From: Ambrosia x helenae | Taxonomy: Eukaryota > Streptophyta > Magnoliopsida > Asterales > Asteraceae | DNA: 64,000 nucleotides | Assembly: GCA_030844895.1 (NCBI GenBank) | Contig: CM061231.1 | Location: 135,875,023 to 135,939,022, forward strand | Direction of reading: 5' to 3' | Shown here: piece by piece, positions 33,950 through 44,684 of the stretch | How positions within the stretch are numbered: the stretch's first letter is position 1 | Layout: each line of letters begins with the position of its first letter | Position numbers and translations under genes: made by a program | Notes under the pieces: model-generated | Told to the model about the DNA's origin: nothing | What the model saw: only the letters and a program-made list of their open reading frames with translations | Databases searched by the model: none

Positions 33950-34219
33950 TGTAACACCCTGCCCCTCTCACCACCAATATTGTCCGCTTTGCCCATCTAG
34001 AGCTCACGGATTTGTTTTTGGTTGCCCAAGTGGAGACTTCCCAGGAGATCACCCATCCTGAAATTTCTCCCACCTGAGCACGCTTAACTGTGGAGTTCTC
34101 CTCTCATCCACTAACATTAAGCCCCGAAACGCGTTGGTGATTTAAGAGGCAAGACATTACTTATGAACCATGGATCTCTCCTGGCCACGGCCGATGTGGG
34201 ATTTTCCTGGGGTGTCACA
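33950..34219 (-). repeat. Cassandra-like LTR with 5S rRNA-derived segment (270 bp)
   Basis: On the minus strand it begins TGTGACACCCCAGGAAAATC, contains TCCCACATCGGCC (a word common in TRIM/Cassandra LTRs) and ends GGGCAGGGTGTTACA before the primer site. The segment 34099-34032 matches plant 5S rRNA from AGAACTCC through AGTTAAGCGTGCT and GGATGGGTGATCTCCTGGGA. This covers the internal control region (A box, intermediate element, C box) used by RNA polymerase III. Cassandra elements are known to carry such 5S sequence in their LTRs. Identification is from motif recognition, not alignment software. Confidence 0.85.
34032..34099 (-). repeat. 5S rRNA-like pol III promoter region inside the LTR
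   Basis: About 68 bases on the minus strand resemble the second half of 5S rRNA. The C-box-like GGATGGGTGATCTCCTGGGA differs from the plant gene at about one position, while the centre is more diverged. It is not a functional 5S gene: the first 50 bases and the true 3' end are missing. Confidence 0.8.
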
Positions 34220-34307
34220 TAGCTAGTGAGAATTGAACCCAAACCTCTCATAGAAAGCTTTAGACCCTAAATCATCTAAGCTACAAGCATTGGACGACTT
34301 CAAAACT

Positions 34308-34818
34308 ATACCTCAACAACAATAACTTAAGTTAAACCTAGATATGTACTTGTAATTTACCGTAACACTAAAATATATAATATCTTCTTTGAGCATGTTT
34401 GGCTCTCTTTATTTCTACCTTCTTATAACTTATTCTTTTTTCAAAAAGTTGATAAGTTAAAAAAGTGTTTGAGAAAGATGACTTATGACTTTTACTTATG
34501 AGATTTTATAACATGAAAAAGGAGTTTTGAAAAGTAAGTAGAGACTAAACATGCTCTTTATGCAAATAAATTGGAATTTTGACAAAAGTGATTTGGAAAC
34601 TTCTAACGGTACCATTTTTTCAATTTTCGCCTTCTTCATACCCTTCATTTCAAAAGATAAAATCGATTAAAAAAATCAGCAGTTTCTTATTTTATTATTA
34701 TTATTATTTGAGATTCTGGCGTGGAGACGAATCGATACCTTGCCTCATATTATTAATTAGTGAATGATATTATAATACACAACCGATCGGTTGAATCAGT
34801 AACGGTTATAGGATTACG
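34308..34818. other. Promoter and 5' region of the downstream gene
   Basis: No repeat recognized. An A/T-rich stretch with CTTATGACTTTTACTTATGAG direct words (34480-34505) and an (ATT)n-like tract near 34695-34710. The gene start is at 34819, preceded by GAATCAGTAACGG. No convincing TATA box was chosen. Confidence 0.4.
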
Positions 34819-37800
34819 ATGATGGATATCCAGAAGAAGAGGTTCCAGTTACTTGGTTTTATTATCGGCCTAATTGCCCTCAGTTTCACAGGTAATTTGT
34901 TATTTGTAGTAACTGTATGCAATTTGTTGGTTTAGATTAATTAATCTAATGTCTTCAATCAGAAGAAAAAGTAGTATGAAATGCTGATGGACACTCAGAT
35001 TGTACATTTTTAGGGCTTAAGTTATAACAAGTTTACATCTTTTTCTGTAAGATCTGAAAACAAATGCAAAATTGTGTAAATTTTGTAATCAAGTTGCAAC
35101 ATATCATTCAATTGAATGATTGATGCTCTGCTGTTGCTGGTAGTTTTTTTTTTTGGTAGGGATGTTGTATTTGATCTTTTGTTATAGCTTGATCAATATA
35201 TGTTGTATGGAACAGAAAGAAAATAAGTAACTGTTATTTAATTGGAAATCGAATAACGAACGAGTGAGAATACTGCAAATAAAGTTATGGAGTTTTTAGT
35301 TTATAACAGAATTTAAATAAGTTTTGCATTTGAGAAGCACTCAGAAGGCAAATATCTTGAATGTTATGAAGCAGACCTAGGGTCTTACTTTTTTTTAATA
35401 TATGGGGCTTTTTGGGACCAAATTCGGATGGGAGTTTTCAATAGAGGATCAAAAGTGTTGAATTTGATTTGTCTGAATGCTATATCTTAAATTTCTCTCT
35501 CGACCATAGTTGTCAAAGTGCCTAGGCGCACTCAAGGCGCCTAGGCCGAGCCCGGAGCCTAGGCGCAAGGCGCATAAAAAACGAGGGCTTTTTATAATTA
35601 GGCACATAGTATAGTATAAAATACATTTATTAGGGATTTTAGAGATGTTTTAGACTTGTTTAGGGCTACTTTAGGATGTTTTAGGGTTGTTTAGGACTTG
35701 TTAATAGCTCATTTAGGATGTTTTAGAGGTTTAGGCAACTTTTAGCCTGAATTTGGCCGGAAATCAGCCTGAAAATAGCCCTGATAGTGCGCCTCAGCGC
35801 CTACATGCATGCCTCATAGGGCGCAGCGCGCTTGGTGCGCCTCGCGCCTAGGCGCGCTTTCAACTACTATGCTCTCCACTTGATTATTATTTATCAAATC
35901 CTTTTTGTAAGACATTGGGATGAAAGTACGAGTTTTGTTTTTCTACTAGTTTAATGACTTTTATCATCTTTGTTGGTTTAGTTACTATTTTGATGATCTT
36001 TGTTACTGAAATCATGGTTTAAAACTTATGTAGACTTATTATTTGAATGTATCTAGTTAGGGGTTTGTATTGGATGTAGCATAACAACAACCACAACCGT
36101 ACCCAGTAAATCCCACAATTAGCAAAGCTAAGAGTAGGGTCTGGGGAGGGTGAGATGTAGGCACACCTTACCTCTCTCCTTGCAGATAGAGAGGCTGCTT
36201 CCAGAGAGACCCCCGGCTCGACAACACACACTCGACAAGTAAACAACACTACTAAACTAATAAAGAACTATTGAAATTAGAGAAACATTGAAAGAGTCAC
36301 CTAGTATTGGATGTAGCATGTAGTATGCAATTGTCATAATTCGATCTTTCTTGTCACATTTGATAGCTACATCATTGGAAAAATACCTAGTGTAGATAAT
36401 TCCTGTAACTATTTCAATTGAGACTCTGAAGTGTGGCAGTGCTGTTAGAAAGAAGGTGGCATCTTATATTATATTATATTCTGTATGGATCTAATTTGAT
36501 GTTTGATTGCATAGCAGTGTTTGGTAATATTTTCATGTATGATGTATCTGTGGAAGTGTTCTTTGTCGTAGTAGTTTATCACTTCACGTGTCTTATATCA
36601 GGTGCCCACTTTGTCCTTTTACAGCGGAAGTGTCAAAAAATATCATGTTGCAACTTTATAATTGTTAGGGAAGTAAACATGTGAATGACCTATGCTGCTA
36701 CATTAATGTTAGAAATTTGATCATTTTTTTTACCCAATAAACCATTAAATATGCTTTTTACCTTTTTAGGTTTAGTTTTTTTCTTTGAGTGATCTCCTTT
36801 TTTAAATGGTCTAGATGCCTCTTTTCTAGTTTTTCTTCCTTGTTTACTATAATGCTTTGATATTAGGGTCACTTGTTTCTCAAAACATGCTCTTGCCTTT
36901 GGTTCCCTGTTTGGTTTTTGCAAAACTGAAAACCAGTCGAAGCATATATTTTGATACTACTAGATGGGTTGTATAATATTTTTCTAGTTTCATTTATCAT
37001 TAAATATAGAGGTGGCAAGATGGATGGATTGGGCGGGCTGTGTAACGGTTTAAAGTGGACTGATGAAACAATCTGGGTCGGGTTGATCCACTAACACTTT
37101 ATCCATCTGTTAACTTTTTTATATTAATAATCGATACGTTTGTATGACTTACAAAAAGTATATTATCACAACTATAATCTGGACGTTGAATACAAATGAT
37201 TTAGGGATTTATATGCATTAAATATAGTTTGTGCGACTTTCAGTCTCTTTACCCTTCTGCTTTTGGCTAATTTTCTTGATTTGACCTGTTTGAAATAAAT
37301 AAATCAAAATTTTCGCCTATATGAAAATTCGTTCCTGACAGTTTAATCTTTTTCTTCTTTTTAGCTGAAAAATTTAGAGAAATAGTGGGAGAAACAGGTT
37401 CATCACAGAGTGGGAAATTTACCATTTTCAACTGTTTTGACGGGGGTTCAGGAACAGTAGCATGCTTAGTAAAAGAAGGTGTGAAATTATATACATACAA
37501 TATAAGAACAATGCATGTTGAGGTAGCAAGAAACAAAGCGATTGAAGCATCACTAGCTGATGCAATCTCACAAGGCATGGAACCGATAGCTGCTGCTAAA
37601 AAAGCCCAACTAGATGGAGCCAAAGCAGCCAAACAAGCAACCCGAAAAGCCAAACGGATTATAGGTCCAATTATTTCTTCGGGGTGGGATTTCTTTGAAG
37701 CCCTTTATTACGGTGGAACGATTACAGAAGGTTTTTTAAGGGGCACTGGAACATTATTTGGAACCTATTTTATAGGGTACTTAGGGGAAGAAAGATTTGG

Positions 37801-38164
37801 TAGATTCGGGTACTTGGTTGGAAGTCAACTTGGGAGTTGGATTGGAGGTAGGATGGGGTTAATGGTGTATGATATCGCCAACGGTGTCCATTTCTTGCTT
37901 CAATTTGGTCCACCAGAGGAGAATGTAGGAGAAAATATTGACTTCTCTCAGGATGGTCAGACGGCGGAAAATGTAGGAGAACAAACTGCTTATGGGGCTT
38001 CTTTTCTTGATACCATTATGGGTTATGTGAGTTCATATATGACTGAAACTTCTAAAGATATAAGCTCTGAGACCGTTGAGGAGGTTGATACCTACGAGTC
38101 ACCGATTTATGAAAGCTACGATTCGCCAGTTTATGAAAGCTACGAGTCTAATGAAGAACTCTGA
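34819..38164 (+). CDS. Conserved plant protein of unknown function, N-terminal hydrophobic segment, two exons
   Basis: Exon 1 (34819-34891) ends CACAG|GTAATT and exon 2 (37365-38164) begins after TTTTTAG; they join in frame to 290 residues plus stop. Residues about 8-24 (RFQLLGFIIGLIALSFTA) form a signal peptide or membrane anchor. The middle has an Ala/Lys-rich helix (GAKAAKQATRKAKR), then a Gly/Phe-rich block with small-residue spacing (RGTGTLFGTYFIGYLGEERFGRFGYLVGSQLGSWIGG, given in parts as RGTGTLFGTYFIGYL and GSQLGSWIGGRMG), suggesting glycine-zipper membrane packing. The C-terminus is acidic with a short repeat (YESYDSPVYESYES). It resembles a conserved family I recall from plants but cannot name; function unknown. 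The 2.47 kb intron contains a SINE and a GC-rich repeat. ATG occurs twice in a row; the first is taken. Confidence 0.78.
35505..35871. repeat. GCCTAGGCGC-rich inverted-repeat element in the intron
   Basis: Ends CATAGTTGTCAAAG and CTTTCAACTACTATG are imperfect inverted copies, followed inward by GCCTAGGCGC words in both arms. The centre has short TTTAGG/TGTTTAGG repeats. It looks like a small non-autonomous DNA element. A related decayed copy is at about 38843-39145. Confidence 0.6.
36083..36304 (-). mobile_element. SINE in the intron, minus strand, 15 bp TSD
   Basis: Exact direct repeats TATTGGATGTAGCAT lie at 36068-36082 and 36305-36319. The enclosed 222 bases match, on the minus strand, the plant SINE type with ACCCTCCCCAGACCCTAC, GTGGGATTTACTGGG and a TTGTTGTT end (complement ACAACAAC at 36084). 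This 3' end is typical of the TS-like SINE group first known from Solanaceae. It is intact and relatively young judging by the perfect duplication. Confidence 0.85.
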
Positions 38165-38840
38165 TAAGGTAAATGCAGTTTGCATCCTAAAACTTATTTT
38201 ATATATTGAAATACTTGATAGTTTGTGTAGTAAATGTAGAATGATTCATTAAACTCAGATGATATAAAGCTGAATCTAGAGCCCCTTTGTTTCATTATAT
38301 AGATTAAAACTGTTTAAGATCTAACGGGTCAGTGCGAAATTGTTATACCCATATGTGATATGTTGTCCTATGTTTAATATTGTGATATTGTGATATTGTG
38401 AGCCTGTTAATTCTTGCATGATACACGTTCATGATAGAGATTGATGGTATGATGTGTGGGTGCATTAAAATATGACAAATTTCCTATTCCAATTAGAATC
38501 AACATTGTGTGATTGAGGCTGCTGTTAAGGAATAATGTTCAAGTTTAGTGCCCTTTATCCTTAATGTAATTGAGGTAATACATCCCAACATAAATGACAG
38601 TTTCATGTAGATCTTTAATTCTTTATCATGATGAACTATTGTGTTAAGATGGACTATTGTGTTATCAAGACTCAAGACGTTATGGACGTTACCGAGTTTT
38701 GTTTCTAGCAACAAGATGACATCAATCTAGTATGAAACGAAGATAGCTTTGAGTGTAAACACGAGAGTTTTAGTGACTGAAATGGTAGTTTCATCATTGT
38801 TTATGTAAGTGATTTGGAGGACATTCAAACGATCATAACA
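38165..38840. other. 3' flank of the unknown-function gene
   Basis: AT-rich, with no second gene. It includes TTGTGATATTGTGATATTGTGA (three 9-base units, given in part as GATATTGTGATATTGTGA) near 38380-38402 and AATGATTCATT words. The minus frame 38499-38714 has no recognizable domain. Confidence 0.5.
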
Positions 38841-38842
38841 CC

Positions 38843-39145
38843 ATTAGGCGCAAGCCTTGCACTTCTGACTTCTTTGAGATGATGGGTGTACAGAAGGTGC
38901 ACTAGTGGCGCATACAAAAAAGGCTTACGGAGCAGGCATGAGGTGCCTTTTGTACATGAGAAGATTTTGTGCATCAGGATGTATATATAAGCTTTTTAGG
39001 CCATACATATTGGTTTGTATATCGAGTCACATATGGATGTTAATTATATCTAAATTTAATAAAAAATGTTATATAAATACTTTGCGCCTTGCGTGTGTGG
39101 GCGCAAGGGACACCATCGTCTTGGTGCGCTTCACACTTTCTAGAA
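38843..39145. repeat. Decayed GGCGCAAG-rich element
   Basis: Left TTAGGCGCAAGCCTTGC and right GCGCCTTGCGTG / GGGCGCAAGG / TTGGTGCGC repeat the same GC-rich words in both orientations, like the intron element at 35505-35871. Ends are not clean. Confidence 0.45.
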
Positions 39146-40855
39146 CTACTAGTCACAACATCCCCTAACAAGTCATTAGTGGCAAACTTTGGAGTTTGGA
39201 ACATGGACAAGGGTTTAAGCATAGGAAAGTCTCACACATCAAATGTTGGTGATGGTTTTTGTTGCCAAAACTGGGTAGGCCCACTGGTTTGCTCAAGATG
39301 AAAAGAGTACAATCCGTGAATCAACATGACCAAAGCCCAAACACTCATCATGGTTTGAGCTATACATTATGTTTACCAGCCACACCAGAGTGCATTGCAC
39401 CCCTTTTAGATGAATCATTTTTTTTTTATTAGTGATGATCTCCATTGAAGTAATTACACTAAATGTAGATCATCACTGATAAAAGTATTTTGAGTTTTAT
39501 CTCGAAAAACCTTTAAGAAAGCTTTTTTCTCTTGTTACTAAGACTATAGCTGAACAAAAGAGCGTATGCCAGACCGAACCGGGTTATACTCGAGATTGAC
39601 CAAGACCAATTGATTTGGTCTTTCGGGTGTTGGGTAAAGTCGGTTGCGGTGCTTTGGGTTGTACTGTAGGACCAACCAACCAATTGATCACTTTGTGGCT
39701 GAATTTACATCAATAAGACTTCAATCCCTGCAATTCATTGTGAATGATTTGATGTTAGACCAATTGTTACATCGAACAACTTACCATGTCATATGCTTGG
39801 AGGCATTTACCATGATTGCTTAAATTCATAACTAAGTTTGTTTAGTGCTTTGATTTTCACAAGAGTGTATATTTTAGTTATAAGTTAAAACTAGATGAGA
39901 CTATGTTAACTGATGTGCTAATCAAATTCATAATCAAGTAAACTATAAGTCAATGACACTGTTGTGCTAAAGACATTTAAAAAACAGAAGCTTACAACTC
40001 TAAGGTGTCTTAGATGTTATATTAAAGACCAAAAGGATACTTAATTAATCGAGGCAGAAACATAGTATAAATTAACAAGAACAAAGGGAATATTCAAAGC
40101 TCCTAAGTTCCTATTAGTCATTTGTAATTGGACTGCCTGTACTATCTATTTTGGTTTGTATAAATTGGTGGTATAGTTGGGGACAAAAGAAAATTTGAAC
40201 CTAACGGGATTACCCAAACACTCGAAAACACTCAGGACAGGTATGAGATTGATAAAAACCATTGTGGATTCGGGTTTGGGTACTAGTCTGATATTAGGTG
40301 ATACCAAACTTGATTACCATAAACCATGTATGTTTACGTGTATCATATACCTTAAAACTTTATTTTATTTTTTCTTGACCCGTATCTAGTAAAGTTTTAT
40401 TTTAGTAGTTTCATTAACTAAAATATGGAATTTTCTTTTGAGATATGCATTAGATGATGTTATTTAAATTTTGAATGTTATGAAATATGAACTTTTTTTT
40501 TTGGTTTATATCATCATGAAATTCACATATTTAAGATACTAGAAACAAACATTTATGATAATGTTTATATGTATCACTAGATTATATCACAAAAACTTTC
40601 TGGATAAATCTAATATGATGTAATAAAATATGTATTATGATGTAACATAGAAATTAGTGTATTATAATATAAAAAAACAACAATTTTAATCACGTGAGTA
40701 AGAATAAAAATGTATATTAAAAATAACATGTATGTTTTGAATGAGTAGCACAACTAGAAACAACCATTTTTTTTTTTTTTTGAAAAGTAGTGGTTTTAAC
40801 CTATTTTGTTTTTAATGAAAATATAATTCATAGTTTGAACATGATTAGTGACTTG
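39146..40855. other. Intergenic region, nothing identified
   Basis: No gene, tRNA or element with ends was seen on either strand. Short frames (for example 39089-39301 and 40177-40389) have no domain. Words such as ACCGAACCGGG and TTGGGTAAAGTCGG near 39575-39645 suggest remnants of repeats. Confidence 0.5.
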
Positions 40856-40859
40856 CCTA

Positions 40860-41100
40860 GATATTATTAATGAATTACCTGAACGCATTGTGTTTTTTTC
40901 CTGTATGAACAAAAACCGACAAAAAAATCTTTTTTTTTTCGTTTTTTATATAACACTATGGTATTCGTTAGAAAGATAATAGAACGTTCATTAATTTGGT
41001 GTAATTTTTTTTTTAAAAAAAATCTCGTATATAAAAGTTATTAATCTTTTAAAATTACGAGGAAAACATGAGAGAGAAAGACACTTTTAGATGAAAATAA
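40860..41100 (-). repeat. Dispersed Helitron-related core repeat, copy 4
   Basis: Contains the same core as the other copies (ACACTATGGTATTCGTTAG, AATTTGGTGTAATTTTTT, AATCTCGTATATAAAAG). It shares with the 48 kb copy the preceding TTGCCTAGA...ATTAATGAATTACCTGAA. It ends near the (AT)n tract. No complete ends were found. Confidence 0.65.
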
Positions 41101-41176
41101 GGAGGATGCCACATGGCACACTCAGGGGGGGGGGGGGAATGACCTATTTGAATGTCATGTAGGATTTCATGCTTTG

Positions 41177-41178
<2 letters not shown>

Positions 41179-41225
<47 letters not shown>
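41179..41225. repeat. (AT)n microsatellite, left of the 2.7 kb element
   Basis: About 23 AT dinucleotides. A second (TA)n tract of about 29 units lies at 43894-43952 on the other side of the element. Confidence 0.95.
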
Positions 41226-41229
<4 letters not shown>

Positions 41230-43890
41230 GGATAATATGGAAACTCCATCTTTTGGAAAAACCTTGCAAACTCTATGGTGACCATTGATCACGTTTGATC
41301 AATGGTCCATAATTAATTGTATTTAATAATCAAAAGCAACTTGCATTGTGTGGTTATAATTGAGATCAAGGGCAATATGGTAATCTTAAATAAGCAAGTG
41401 GGCCACTTAAATTTTCTAAATCCTAGGTTTAAAAAGGTTGATTTGACACTTGTCAAATCATCTCTCTCCTACTTTATGACACTTTTCCAGCACCAAATAT
41501 TAACGTACGTTAGTGTTGTGATAAAAAATTCTGACCTCGTGTGACACATCGCTAACATGTGTTAACAAACATATACTAAAAAGAACAAAATAAAAAGAAC
41601 ACATAAAATGTATATTTAATTAAGAAATGATAAAAACGATCATTACAATCAATACTAAAAATGTATCAAAAAACGTTTCATACAAACATAATTATTTGCG
41701 AATGATAACAAACTATCATAACAACATAAAAATGATCTAGCTATGTTTTGTTCTTGATACCCATCTTCATCTTTAACACAAAAACATCTCTTCACCTACA
41801 AAAAAAGATAACACGTGTTAGTTGGGCTCTCCAAAACACATAATGAGACATCACTGACATGTGTAGTGTATTCTAAAACATATGTTTTACTGAAATAACG
41901 TATGTCATATGAACCCTAACACATGTTTGGGCATATACTAACATACGCCATATGAACCCTAACACCTGTTAGTTAGGCATATACTAGCATGTATTAGCAT
42001 CACTAACATGTGTATAAACAACACATGTTAGTTAGGCATATACTAACATATGTCATATGAACCCTAACACATGTTAGTTAGGCATATACTAGCATGTGTT
42101 AGCATCACTAACATGTGTATATACTCAATTTACAACTATGTTAATACAACTACACAAATACGATTAATAGGGTTTGAAATCCAACAATAATAAATTTAAA
42201 AAATCAAATCATAACCAATCCAAATCCATATACCAAAAAATTATCCTCATATTCATGAAATATATAATATAATAAAAGACATCAGTAGCATGTGTTAGCA
42301 TATTCTAAAACATATGTTTTACTGAAAATAGCGTATGTCATATGGACCCTAACAACTGTTAGTTGTGTATATACTAGTATGTGTTAGCATCATTAACGTG
42401 TGTGAGCATACAAGACCCGGACCGCAAAAAATAGGCATATACCCTATACGAGTTCATAACAATTTCACTTGCCAAAAATTTATTAAATAGAATACAAAAA
42501 TTATTTAAACACCCTATTCACCAAAAGATTAAAAATTTATAATCTTTATAAAAAAACATCACTTACCATTGCCACATCATCAACGCCGCCTTCTTCCAAT
42601 AGCCTACTCGTGAAAACCAACACTGAAACAGATACACATGTTAGTTTGGGATCCTCAAAACATAATTTATTCATCACTAACATGTGTTAACATATACTAA
42701 CATAAAAAGACTACAAATTTATTCATCAATCACATCATCACATGTGATATATCAACCTCATGTCCCCAATCCAATAAAAATCAAACATAAACAAAATAAT
42801 AAATACAAAAAATAAAAAAAAATAAAAAAAAGGTTAACATAAGTTTTTTTTTTTTCATTCAAGCATTTGATCGAACACTTGGTATGCGAACAAAAAACAT
42901 CCCCAAAAAATGTTATCATTATTATTGTCTGTTGAGCCATGTTTTTTTACACATAATAAAAAAAATCAAAAAGATTTAATAACTAATTTATTTAAGGCTA
43001 ATGATGCCATAAACATAAGCAAATAATAATAATCCAGCCATCTTCGTGGTCAATAGTTTTGCTTCACAAAAGTCAAACCACACTTTTTCTAAACAGAATA
43101 TTAATCTCACCCACCACACATAAACAAATAATAATAATCTATCCATCCTACCATAAACACTATCACTTTTTATAAAACGGAATATTAATCTCACATAATT
43201 TATTGTCACCACCACCACACTGTCACTCTCCCACACCCGACTGTTCTTCATTCACCCCATCAAAATCTCGATCCTCACCCAACAAATAATCATCATACCA
43301 ATATCTCAACCAATAACAATAGTAATAATAATAGTATTAATAATAATAATACCTTATAGAGGTCGCATGTCTGATGTGCCAGAAAGCAGCCAGAAGGTGG
43401 ATCGAAACAGAGCATGGAAGGTGGATCCAGGTCGACGCGAGTCTGTTGTTCATCGTCCTGATGCTCTGTTTTCTTGAACGAGATGAAAGTTGGATCCAGG
43501 TCGTTGTTTTCGAGTGCTTGGAGGAGATGCAGGTGGTGGTCGGTGGTGGTGTCAGGTGGTGGCCGGTCGTGGTTGATGGTGGTTGTGGTTGTTCTTGTTT
43601 GACGCTGATGATGACGTGGTGGTGGTTGTGGTGGTTCTAGAGAGAGACAAGGAGAGGGGAGTGTAGAGAGAGGGTAGAGAGAGAGATCTCAGATCTCTGC
43701 TTTGAATTTGAAAACAAATTGAAGAGAGAGGAGGGAAAACACTATATATAGGAGGGGAGAGAAGGTGAAAGTTAAAATGTCTATATTGCCCTTTTCAATA
43801 TTATAATATAATGGTGATGTGGAACAATATGGACCAAGTGTTGGGTTTACTAGAGTTTTTCCATTTGCGAGGGTTTCTTGTCTATACTTC

Positions 43891-43893
<3 letters not shown>
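41226..43893 (-). mobile_element. (TA)n-flanked non-autonomous element with a transcript-like structure
   Basis: The left end GGGTGGATAATATGGAAACTC and the complement of the right end (GTGGAAGTATAGACAAGAAAC) are loosely similar, and TGGAAAAACC... / TGGAAAAACTC... words match 20-40 bases further in. Both sides are long (TA)n runs, as expected for an element that inserted into a TA microsatellite. On the minus strand the right side has a TATA-like CTATATATAG (about 43742-43751) and a CT-rich leader. A possible first exon follows to 43353 (AAG|GTATTA), then a possible exon 42622-42567 (TTTCAG|...|GTAAGT) and an acceptor at 41795 (TTGTAG|GTGAAG). No conserved protein was recognized. Superfamily uncertain. 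Confidence 0.45.
41820..42420. repeat. Tandemly duplicated ACATGTTAGTTAGG-type array
   Basis: Words ACACATGTTAGTTAGGCATA, ATACTAGCATGTGTTAGCAT and CATATGAACCCTAACAC recur four or more times in the same order, with a copy near 42290-42410 after an AT-rich gap. Individual words are near-palindromic (ACATGT, CATATG). It is part of the (TA)n-flanked element. Confidence 0.75.

Positions 43894-43952
<59 letters not shown>
43894..43952. repeat. (TA)n microsatellite
   Basis: About 29 TA dinucleotides directly after the element. Confidence 0.95.
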
Positions 43953-43957
<5 letters not shown>

Positions 43958-44385
43958 ATTTGTTATATTTGTATTTAATAGAATTGTATGAAAAAAAAAT
44001 AACCTTTAAATCCCAACAGGCAGTTTTTTAACAAATATACATGTACACCCAAAATCCTATAGGTAATGATCTAATTTATACCCAATTACAGGCCAAGCAT
44101 TGAAAACATATTTGCTAGCAAGTATGAGAGTGAGATTACTAATACTCGTCACTAGGTATAGTTAGCCTTTCGATGACTTAATTTTCAATCAAGATTAGTT
44201 AGAAGTATCAAACAACTCACAATGTTCATGTAACTAGTTAGATTCAATTCTTAATACAAGTTTGCTATTGTTGTTCCTTTATCGATGGAATATTTGTCCT
44301 GCTTGAATATATTGTGTCTTTACTTCAGTTTCATATTATTGTCATTGCTTTTTGCTAGTTTTATTGGGGATTTTTGTCTTAAGCA
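43953..44385. other. Intergenic AT-rich DNA
   Basis: No gene or repeat ends recognized. Confidence 0.5.
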
Positions 44386-44529
44386 ATCATCATCAGGGGC
44401 GGATCTAGGTATTGGCCGGTGGGTTCCCGGGAACCCAGTCAGTTTATAATTTTTAGTGTTAATGTATATAGAAAAAAAAAAGGAACCCATAAGAAAATTA
44501 TCTTAGGAACCCATAACTAAAACTTGATG

Positions 44530-44632
44530 GTGCCTTAGTGGTAAAGTTCATCCATCAACATACATAAGTTCAAGGTTCGAGTCCCGTCTCTTGCTTTTAA
44601 TTTTTAGCTTTCCATTTTTTTTTTTATTTTTT
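44530..44632 (+). mobile_element. tRNA-derived SINE-like unit
   Basis: An A-box-like TGGTGCCTTAGTGGTAA at about 44528-44544 and a B-box-like GGTTCGAGTCCC at 44574 are spaced as in tRNA genes. They are followed by a short body and T-rich tail. No target duplication was found. It lies inside the hAT element, so it either inserted there or was captured. Confidence 0.6.
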
Positions 44633-44684
44633 TGTGTCAAAACTAGGGTAAAACAACAAGCTTCACACAGCCTTCCATACAAAA

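Larger units (their letters stand above)
26017..34219 (-). mobile_element. Chimeric LTR retrotransposon: Cassandra-like 5' LTR, Gypsy interior, Gypsy 3' LTR
   Basis: Bounded by the 5-base duplication TAGCT at 26012-26016 and 34220-34224. On the minus strand the order is: 270 bp LTR with 5S rRNA-like sequence (34219-33950), tRNA-Met primer site (33946-33933), leader, gag remnant, protease, RT, RNase H, integrase, chromodomain, polypurine tract (AACTTGGGGATGATG), then a 2744 bp LTR (28760-26017). The two LTRs are not homologous over their length; they share only TGTGACA-type tips. The leader next to the primer site matches the leader of the Gypsy element at 56712 (GGTTATAGTGAACTAGGACT). Pol is broken by several frameshifts, so the element is dead. 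Confidence 0.8.
25771..34294 (-). mobile_element. SINE (about 315 bp) split by a retrotransposon insertion
   Basis: The 13-base repeat CGACTTCAAAACT occurs at 25758-25770 and 34295-34307. Between these lie 25771-26016 and 34225-34294, the two halves of one minus-strand SINE once the 8.2 kb insertion with its TAGCT duplication is removed. The A tail is the T run at 25771-25781. The right half contains a tRNA-like promoter on the minus strand (TAGCTTAGATGATTTAGGG; B-box-like GGGTTCAATT, complement at 34231-34240). The left half contains a second one (GGGTTCGAATCC, complement at 25946-25957), so the SINE may be dimeric. No coding capacity. Confidence 0.8.

Noticed and set aside
34032..34099. A genuine 5S rRNA gene
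   Set aside because: Only the distal part resembles 5S, the start is missing, and it lies inside an LTR next to a primer binding site.
42988..43251. Minus-strand 87-codon frame in the (TA)n-flanked element
   Set aside because: AT-driven, no domain, and it overlaps a predicted intron of the transcript-like structure.
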